A DNA stretch of 64,000 bases. Source: an uncultured Bacilli bacterium (GTDB taxonomy: Bacteria; Bacillota_I; Bacilli_A; RF39; UBA660). Both the position numbers and the translations under genes were made by a program. Shown here in pieces: positions 59,227 through 64,000 of this stretch. Numbering within the stretch: position 1 is the first letter of the stretch; each line of letters starts with the position of its first letter. Where the stretch lies: positions 1-64,000 of the forward strand of contig CAKPMX010000005.1 of the NCBI GenBank assembly GCA_934168205.1, in the 5' to 3' direction. A model generated the notes under the pieces. That model was not told the origin of the DNA. It did not search any database and saw only the letters and a list, made by a program, of their open reading frames with translations.

Positions 59227-61395
59227 TTATTTATCAGTTTTCTTTTTCTTTGTGTCCTTTTTTGGTAGAGCATCTTTTCTTGAAAAGTTTTGACGACCTT
59301 TTTTATCTGGCCCTAGGGCTTTAACAATTATTTCATCTCCTAGTTTAACAACGTCTTCAACTTTATCTACTCTTGTGTCGGCAAGTTGTGATACATGAAC
59401 TAATCCTTCACAGCCTGGCCATAGTTGAACAAAGCAACCAAAATCTTCTATTTTTACGACTTTTGCTTCATAAATTTTTCCAACTTCTACTTCGCGAACT
59501 ATTGACTCTATCATTTCTTTTGTTTTATTGATGATATCACGGTCTGTATGATAAATTACTACACGACCATCATCTTCTAAGTCTACTTTGACAGCATTTA
59601 CGTTTGTTACTTCTGTAACATTTGATGCTTCACAAATTATTTTTGTTATTGTTTCTCCACCACGACCGATAACATCTTTTATCTTAGCTGGATTAATCAT
59701 AAATGTTTCCATCTTTGGTGCATATTTTGAAACTTCTTTTCTAGGTTCTTTTATTTGTTTAGCAATTACTTTTAAGATTTCTAGACGAGCTTTTTTAGCT
59801 TGCGCTAAAGCTTCTTTTAAGATTTCTTCAGTGATACCTTTTATTTTTATATCCATTTGTAAAGCTGTAATACCATCTTTAGTTCCAGCAACTTTAAAGT
59901 CCATATCTCCTAAATGGTCTTCCATACCTTGAATATCTGTTAGAATTGTATAATCATCTTCATGAGTAATTAGACCCATGGCAATTCCAGCTACAGGAGC
60001 TTTTATTGGAACACCAGCAGCCATTAATGACATACATCCGGCACAAATAGATGCTTGTGATGATGAACCATTTGATTCTAATATTTCTGATACAACCCGA
60101 ATTGTGTATGGGAACTCTTCTTCAGATGGAATTACTTGCGCTAAAGCTTTTTCACCTAAAGCACCATGTCCGATTTCTCTTCTACCTGGTGCACCATAAC
60201 GTCCTGTTTCTCCTACTGAGAATTGTGGGAAGTTGTAGTGTAACATAAATCTCTTTTGATCTTCTAGGCCTAGTCCATCAATTATTTGATGTTCTCCTAA
60301 AGCACCTAGTGTAGTTATTGAAAGAGCTTGTGTTTCACCTCTTGTAAATAAAGCTGAACCATGAGTTCTTGGTAATAAATCAATACCTGTTGATAATGGC
60401 CTTATCTCATCCATTTTACGTCCATCAGCACGTTTTTTCTCTTTTACAACGATACTTCTGAATAATTGATATTCAATATCTGATAAAACGATGTTTACTT
60501 TAGCAAGTAATTCTTTTAGTTCTTGTTCTTTTAAAATATCTTCATTTTCTTTTGTATAGATATCTATTACTTCTTCTTTAACTTCATCTATTGCGGCATA
60601 TTTTTTAAGTTTATCTTTTATACGTAAAGCCTTATCCATTTTTTTAGTTGCGAGAGACTTAACTCTTTCAATCATTTCTTCATCTGGTGTTAGAGTTTCA
60701 TATTCCATCTTCTCTTCACCAATTTCTTTAATGATTTTCTCTTCGAATTTTATTAATTCTTTAACGGCTTTATGTCCAAACATTAAAGCTTCTAGCATAA
60801 TATCTTCAGGTACTTGTTTAGCACTTGATTCTACCATGTTGATAGCATCTTTTGTTCCAGCTACTGTTAAATCTAATTCTGATTTTTCTAATTGTTCTGG
60901 AGTTGGGTTAATTACAAATTTACCATCTACACGACCTACTTTTACTCCAGCAATTGGTCCATTAAATGGAATCTTTGAAATACTAACAGCAAGGGAAGAA
61001 GCTAACATTGCAGTTAACTCTGGTGAACAGTCTTGGTCTACTGATAAAACTGTTGAGATAACTTGCACTTCATTTTTAAATCCTTCTGGGAATAATGGTC
61101 TCATTGGTCTATCAATCATTCTAGCGGCTAGGGTTGCTGCTTCTGAAGGACGACCTTCTCTTTTTATAAATCCTCCTGGAATCTTACCTACTGAATATAG
61201 TTTTTCTTGGTAATTTACAGTTAGTGGAAAGAAATCTGATAATAAGTTTACAGACTTACTTACTACAGCAGCAGTTAAGACTACTGTATCGTTATATCTA
61301 ACTAATACAGCTCCATCTGCTTGTTTTGCTAATTCTCCATGTTCAACTATAATTTTACGGCCATGAAAATCCAATTCAAATACTTTTTTCTTCAT
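59227..61395 (-). CDS. pnp: polynucleotide phosphorylase
   Basis: A 722-residue 3'-5' exoribonuclease that degrades RNA with phosphate. Two RNase PH-like domains flank an alpha-helical domain: the first has RMIDRPMRPLFPEGF, the second RADGRKMDEIRPLS, RTHGSALFTRGETQAL and DIQGMEDHLGDMDFKVAGT. A KH domain follows (about 555-615, INPAKIKDVIGRGGETI with GRGG), then an S1 domain (about 625-695, YEAKVVKIEDFGCFVQL) and a lysine-rich tail. The length is normal. ATG follows GAGGTGTTTTA. It lies downstream of rpsO, separated by a terminator, the usual rpsO-pnp order. Confidence 0.97.
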   Translation of the reverse strand: MKKKVFELDFHGRKIIVEHGELAKQADGAVLVRYNDTVVLTAAVVSKSVNLLSDFFPLTVNYQEKLYSVGKIPGGFIKREGRPSEAATLAARMIDRPMRPLFPEGFKNEVQVISTVLSVDQDCSPELTAMLASSLAVSISKIPFNGPIAGVKVGRVDGKFVINPTPEQLEKSELDLTVAGTKDAINMVESSAKQVPEDIMLEALMFGHKAVKELIKFEEKIIKEIGEEKMEYETLTPDEEMIERVKSLATKKMDKALRIKDKLKKYAAIDEVKEEVIDIYTKENEDILKEQELKELLAKVNIVLSDIEYQLFRSIVVKEKKRADGRKMDEIRPLSTGIDLLPRTHGSALFTRGETQALSITTLGALGEHQIIDGLGLEDQKRFMLHYNFPQFSVGETGRYGAPGRREIGHGALGEKALAQVIPSEEEFPYTIRVVSEILESNGSSSQASICAGCMSLMAAGVPIKAPVAGIAMGLITHEDDYTILTDIQGMEDHLGDMDFKVAGTKDGITALQMDIKIKGITEEILKEALAQAKKARLEILKVIAKQIKEPRKEVSKYAPKMETFMINPAKIKDVIGRGGETITKIICEASNVTEVTNVNAVKVDLEDDGRVVIYHTDRDIINKTKEMIESIVREVEVGKIYEAKVVKIEDFGCFVQLWPGCEGLVHVSQLADTRVDKVEDVVKLGDEIIVKALGPDKKGRQNFSRKDALPKKDTKKKKTDK

Positions 61396-61415
61396 TAAAA
61401 CACCTCAAAACTTTC

Positions 61416-61445
61416 TAAAAAAAAGACACTAAAAATAAGTGTCTA
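61416..61445 (-). terminator. terminator between rpsO and pnp
   Basis: Stem AGACACT / AGTGTCT with a 7-nt loop, followed by T8 on the minus strand, overlapping the rpsO stop codon. It should uncouple pnp partly from rpsO. Confidence 0.75.
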
Positions 61446-61712
61446 CTTTCTTAATCCTAATTTTTTAATTACTTCACGATAACTTTGAATATCTTTCTTT
61501 GCTAAGTATTGTAACATATTTCTACGTTGACCAACTTTCTTTAAAAGACCTCTACGTGAATGATAATCATGAGTATGTACTTTTAAATGTTCTGTTAAAT
61601 CGTTAATTTCTTTAGTTAAAATTGCGATTTGTACTTCTGCAGAACCGGTATCTTTCTCATTCTTTGCAAAATCTTTAACAATTTTTGCTTTTTCTTCTTT
61701 TGTTAATGCCAT
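61443..61712 (-). CDS. rpsO: 30S ribosomal protein S15
   Basis: An 89-residue primary 16S rRNA-binding protein of the platform. Family features: MALTKEEKAKIV start, GSAEVQIAILTKEINDLTEHL, HTHDYHSRRGLLKKVGQRR and a C-terminal YREVIKKLGLRK. The ATG at 61712 follows GGAAGTGTTAAT; an upstream in-frame ATG (61730) would add six residues not found in the family. The leader (61713-61796) may bind S15 for autoregulation. Confidence 0.97.
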   Translation of the reverse strand: MALTKEEKAKIVKDFAKNEKDTGSAEVQIAILTKEINDLTEHLKVHTHDYHSRRGLLKKVGQRRNMLQYLAKKDIQSYREVIKKLGLRK

Positions 61713-61796
61713 ATTAACACTTCCTTTCATATTATATTAGCCAAGACCAAGTAAGAAGTCGGAAATTCTTCAAACTGGGAATTGGTAAGTAATTGT
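61713..61796 (-). promoter_or_regulatory. candidate S15 autoregulatory leader
   Basis: An ~80-nt leader with nested helices: ACCAA / TTGGT, CCAATTC / GAATT(T) and GAAG / CTTC, next to the rpsO ribosome binding site. S15 leaders in Firmicutes form similar junctions, but I cannot match a defined motif, so the call rests on position and foldability. Confidence 0.4.
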
Positions 61797-61825
61797 ATTA
61801 TACTATTAAAGATATGCTTTTTCAA
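61797..61825 (-). promoter_or_regulatory. promoter of rpsO
   Basis: -35 TTGAAA (61820-61825), 17-bp spacer, -10 TATAAT (61797-61802). Confidence 0.7.
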
Positions 61826-61934
61826 GTATTTTTTGGCTTTATTAATAAATTATTTTACATAAATGCTAACTCTTTTCTTGGTAGTTTCTTTTATTTTTTT
61901 AGATTTTATGGTATGTTAATAATGGTGATATTTA

Positions 61935-62618
61935 GTGAAAGATAAAAAAAAGATATTTAAATATTTATTAAAAGGAGTTTTAGTTTTCCTATTATTTTAT
62001 TATAGTGCTTATTTACAATTAATACCTATTTATTTATTTAAGTTGGATCCGCACAATATTTCAAGTTCTTTAAATGTATTACTGAGTTGCTTTTCAAATA
62101 TTATTTTAGTTATGATACTTTGGTTTATATATAGAAAAGAATTAAAAGCAGAATGGAAAATATTCAAAGATAGGGCTGTTTGGAATACGGATATCATGTT
62201 TAAATACTGGATGACTGGTTTAGCGGTTATGATGGTTAGTAATATAATTATTAGTTCTTTTCTTAATGCTGGTCAGGCTGAAAATGAACAAGCTGTTCAA
62301 AGCATGATAAATGCATTACCTTGGGCTATGTTAATTGATGCTGGTATACTCGCTCCATTTATTGAAGAAATTGTTTTTAGAAAATGTTTTAGAGATGTTT
62401 TTCAAAATAAATGGATATTCGCAATAGCTTCTGCTTTAGTCTTTGGTGGAATGCATGTTGTTAATGCTAGTAGCGTAGTTGGATACTTATTTATAATACC
62501 ATATGGTTGTCTTGGATTTGTATTTGCTTTAATGTATAATAAAACAAATACTGTATTTACTTCAGTATTTGCTCATATGTTACATAATTCAATATTAACA
62601 CTTATATCAATATTATGA
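61935..62618 (+). CDS. CPBP family intramembrane metalloprotease
   Basis: A 227-residue polytopic membrane protein (about seven helices). The glutamate/histidine motifs of the CPBP (Abi) family are intact: EEIVFRKCFRDVF (EExxxR), FGGMHVVNA (FxxxH) and the final AHMLHNS (HxxxN-type). Relatives process prenylated peptides or protect against bacteriocins. Start is GTG at 61935, preceded by GGTGAT. It is monocistronic on the plus strand, divergent from rpsO, and converges with the VUT-like gene through a shared hairpin. Confidence 0.85.
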   Translation: MKDKKKIFKYLLKGVLVFLLFYYSAYLQLIPIYLFKLDPHNISSSLNVLLSCFSNIILVMILWFIYRKELKAEWKIFKDRAVWNTDIMFKYWMTGLAVMMVSNIIISSFLNAGQAENEQAVQSMINALPWAMLIDAGILAPFIEEIVFRKCFRDVFQNKWIFAIASALVFGGMHVVNASSVVGYLFIIPYGCLGFVFALMYNKTNTVFTSVFAHMLHNSILTLISIL

Positions 62619-62630
62619 TTAATACAAATT

Positions 62631-62670
62631 AAAGCGTTGGAAATTATTCTCTTCCAACGTTTATTTTTTT
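62631..62670. terminator. bidirectional terminator between CPBP and VUT-like genes
   Basis: Stem GCGTTGGAA / TTCCAACGT, loop ATTATTCTC, followed by TTATTTTTTT on the plus strand and CTTTAATTT on the minus strand. It is strong for the CPBP gene and weaker for the VUT-like gene, whose 3' end it overlaps. Confidence 0.75.
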
Positions 62671-63216
62671 GTCTATAATTGTTAAGACTAAGCATACCAA
62701 TGACTGTATACCAATAGTTACAAAGTATCCTTTCCAGTAATTATCTAAAGCAATCATGTTTAGATGTATTAAAGTATAGAATAAGTAGAATGTTACTAAA
62801 GCAAAAAGATATGTTAAGAATATTAGTACTGCCGGAGCTTTAGTATTGCTTATTAAGAATTGATATATTAGTAAGTTAATTAAATGCGATACTACTAATG
62901 CACAGAAGTGTCCGGCAAAAGCAGTTATATCTGTTGGCTTACCTAGCGCAAAGTTCATAATTAAAGTAAATACAACTATAGATATACTCGATATTGAAAT
63001 TGCTAAAACTGTTTTTCCATAGCCATATTTTTTAGTTATATAATTTGAAATTAGATATAATATTGGTAATAAAAATATGGAATAAGTTAGTCTTATATCT
63101 GTTAATTTAAATGTATATGTTGCTAGGGAATAAGTTAGTATTGTAAGTGTTGTTAATAGTAAAATATACATCCAACTGTCATCATAATTATCTACTTTTG
63201 TTTTTTTCTTTGGCAT
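62644..63216 (-). CDS. VUT-like membrane transporter
   Basis: A 190-residue integral membrane protein with six hydrophobic helices. The pattern NYITKKYGYGKTVLAIS resembles the D/NxITExYGxxxAR element of the VUT (YhhQ/QueT-like) family, and SHLINLLIYQFL fits its fourth helix, but several conserved residues differ (TKK instead of TEV). A queuosine-precursor transport role is therefore tentative; it could also be a related small permease. ATG follows AGAGGAACAAAAT. It lies between the FNT gene and the convergent CPBP gene. Confidence 0.5.
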   Translation of the reverse strand: MPKKKTKVDNYDDSWMYILLLTTLTILTYSLATYTFKLTDIRLTYSIFLLPILYLISNYITKKYGYGKTVLAISISSISIVVFTLIMNFALGKPTDITAFAGHFCALVVSHLINLLIYQFLISNTKAPAVLIFLTYLFALVTFYLFYTLIHLNMIALDNYWKGYFVTIGIQSLVCLVLTIIDKKINVGRE

Positions 63217-63289
63217 ATTTTGTTCCTCTTTCTATTCTAAATTAGTATGTCTAAATTATATCATGATAAACACTAAATTTAAACAGTTT

Positions 63290-63949
63290 TTAAGAAAAAT
63301 ATTTTTCTATAAATGAATATAATCTTCCACCTACTGTATTACCTAGGAAGACTATTAGTAAAACAAGGAAAGCTTTAGCTGTATAATTACCAGCAACAGC
63401 AAAGTAAAACATATCGGCTACTACGTGTTCTGTACCGGTCATAATAAAGCAAACTACTCCAAAGAAAATCGATAAATACTTAGCTATTTCGTTTTTAGAG
63501 TTTTTATATCCATCAACAGCAATATAGATAAATATGTTACAGAAAATTGCTAGTACGAATATGCTTAAAAGGTTATCTGATAATTTCAAATCAATTATAC
63601 TTGTTGCTTTGGTTGTAAGAGCATCTGCATATCTAGTGCATTTTAAAAGTAAGGCTGTTATATTGGTACCAAGGTAATTACCAAGTATTATAAATAATAA
63701 ATCTTTAATATTTTCTTTTGTTTCACAATAACATACTTTTCCTGTATATAAATTATATCCTCTAGTACAAACAAGAAATAAGCCAACGGAGAATAGAATT
63801 GACCCGACTAATTTATTTTCTACAGATAGAAAACAAAATCCACCTAATGAAATGGCAATTCCTGCTAAAATACTTGGAACAAATAATTTTAAGAATTGTT
63901 GAGTTCTTTCTTTATTTTTCCTTTTTTTATTTATTTTTTTTGATTTCAT
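63290..63949 (-). CDS. formate/nitrite transporter (FNT) family channel
   Basis: A 219-residue membrane channel for small monovalent anions such as formate, nitrite or hydrosulfide. Six helices are seen after a basic N-terminal tail (KSKKINKKRKNKERTQ). Diagnostic elements: LYTGKVCY (L-F/Y-TGN-like), GTEHVVADMFYF (the G-x-EHxVAxMF histidine motif) and GNTVGGRLYSFIE at the end. In a fermenting organism with AckA, formate export is the simplest guess, but the ion is not proven. ATG follows GGGAGGGATGACTA. Confidence 0.85.
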   Translation of the reverse strand: MKSKKINKKRKNKERTQQFLKLFVPSILAGIAISLGGFCFLSVENKLVGSILFSVGLFLVCTRGYNLYTGKVCYCETKENIKDLLFIILGNYLGTNITALLLKCTRYADALTTKATSIIDLKLSDNLLSIFVLAIFCNIFIYIAVDGYKNSKNEIAKYLSIFFGVVCFIMTGTEHVVADMFYFAVAGNYTAKAFLVLLIVFLGNTVGGRLYSFIEKYFS

Positions 63950-64000
63950 TAGTCATCCCTCCCTAATATGTTTACGTTATTTATTTGTTATCGCTATACT

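Noticed and set aside
60731..61213. 160-codon plus-strand open frame inside pnp
   Set aside because: Fully antisense to a conserved pnp gene, no ribosome binding site and no recognisable product. The same holds for frames at 28217-28654, 18710-19054, 59588-59932 and 1907-2224.
1..64000. Mycoplasma-type code (TGA = Trp), considered because of the low GC content
   Set aside because: Several genes end in TGA with coupled starts (36869-36871, comEA end), and tryptophans are encoded by TGG. The standard code fits everywhere.
1..64000. tRNA or rRNA genes, insertion sequences, prophage or CRISPR arrays
   Set aside because: No cloverleaf, rRNA, transposase, integrase or short regularly spaced repeats were found by reading both strands. 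All gaps are under 300 bases and are accounted for by promoters, leaders and terminators.

Overview
The window reads as chromosomal DNA of a low-GC (strongly AT-rich) walled Firmicute, probably an uncultured gut Bacilli/Erysipelotrichia-like lineage. The evidence is the dnaI helicase loader, a YlaO-type FtsW, a T-box in front of thrS, SipW/TasA-type secretion, Cna-B surface protein architecture, AGGAG/GGTGAT ribosome binding sites and consensus sigma-A promoters. TGA is used as a stop codon (for example at 36869-36871 and at the end of comEA), so the code is the standard one. Species assignment is not possible from sequence alone. Nearly all genes lie on the minus strand, which fits a leading-strand bias on one replichore. 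The plus-strand exceptions are an EamA transporter, a 54-codon small membrane protein, def and a CPBP protease.

Layout from left to right. 1-233: a promoter, a structured leader and a terminator reading off the left edge. 234-3737: NatAB-like ABC exporter, a Tim44-like zinc-ribbon protein and the t6A enzyme. 3850-5821: EamA transporter and a SEDS protein. 5887-14064: an extracellular matrix cluster with four TasA/camelysin-like proteins, a 798-residue modular surface protein, a SipW-type signal peptidase and a DUF5305-like membrane protein. 14152-21913: mraY, a coiled-coil protein, a Nudix hydrolase, an ABC-F protein behind a complete ribosome-controlled attenuator, a PASTA-containing PBP and a P-loop protein. 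22006-28788: two cell-wall-anchored surface proteins (sorting signals NPETS and PPNTG) flanking tlyA. 29037-36241: ackA, a YehR-like lipoprotein, a giant coiled-coil protein and membrane-anchored unknowns. 36339-41577: the mraZ-rsmH-ftsL-pbpB division operon, continuing into an RsgI-like and a SipW-cargo-like gene. 41738-51536: a surface-protein remnant, T-box-controlled thrS, an M23 peptidase, dnaI, a truncated YhcG-type nuclease, comEC-comEA and a DHH phosphoesterase. 51733-64000: a hypothetical, a Zn-phospholipase C-like protein, ftsW, the small membrane protein, def, smc, a deacetylase-like protein, pnp, rpsO, a CPBP protease, a VUT-like permease and an FNT channel.

The dominant themes are envelope construction and division (mraZ, rsmH, ftsL, mraY, two SEDS proteins, two PASTA bPBPs, M23), surface display (SipW cargo, Cna-B/LPXTG-like proteins) and core information processing (thrS, rpsO, pnp, def, tlyA, smc, dnaI). 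The most striking non-coding element is the attenuator at 19276-19475. It has a 19-codon leader peptide, mutually exclusive hairpins and a terminator placed directly before an ABC-F gene, the layout expected for antibiotic-inducible ribosome protection. Two further leaders (1-224 and 10128-10280) also carry 17-codon ORFs with plausible ribosome binding sites.
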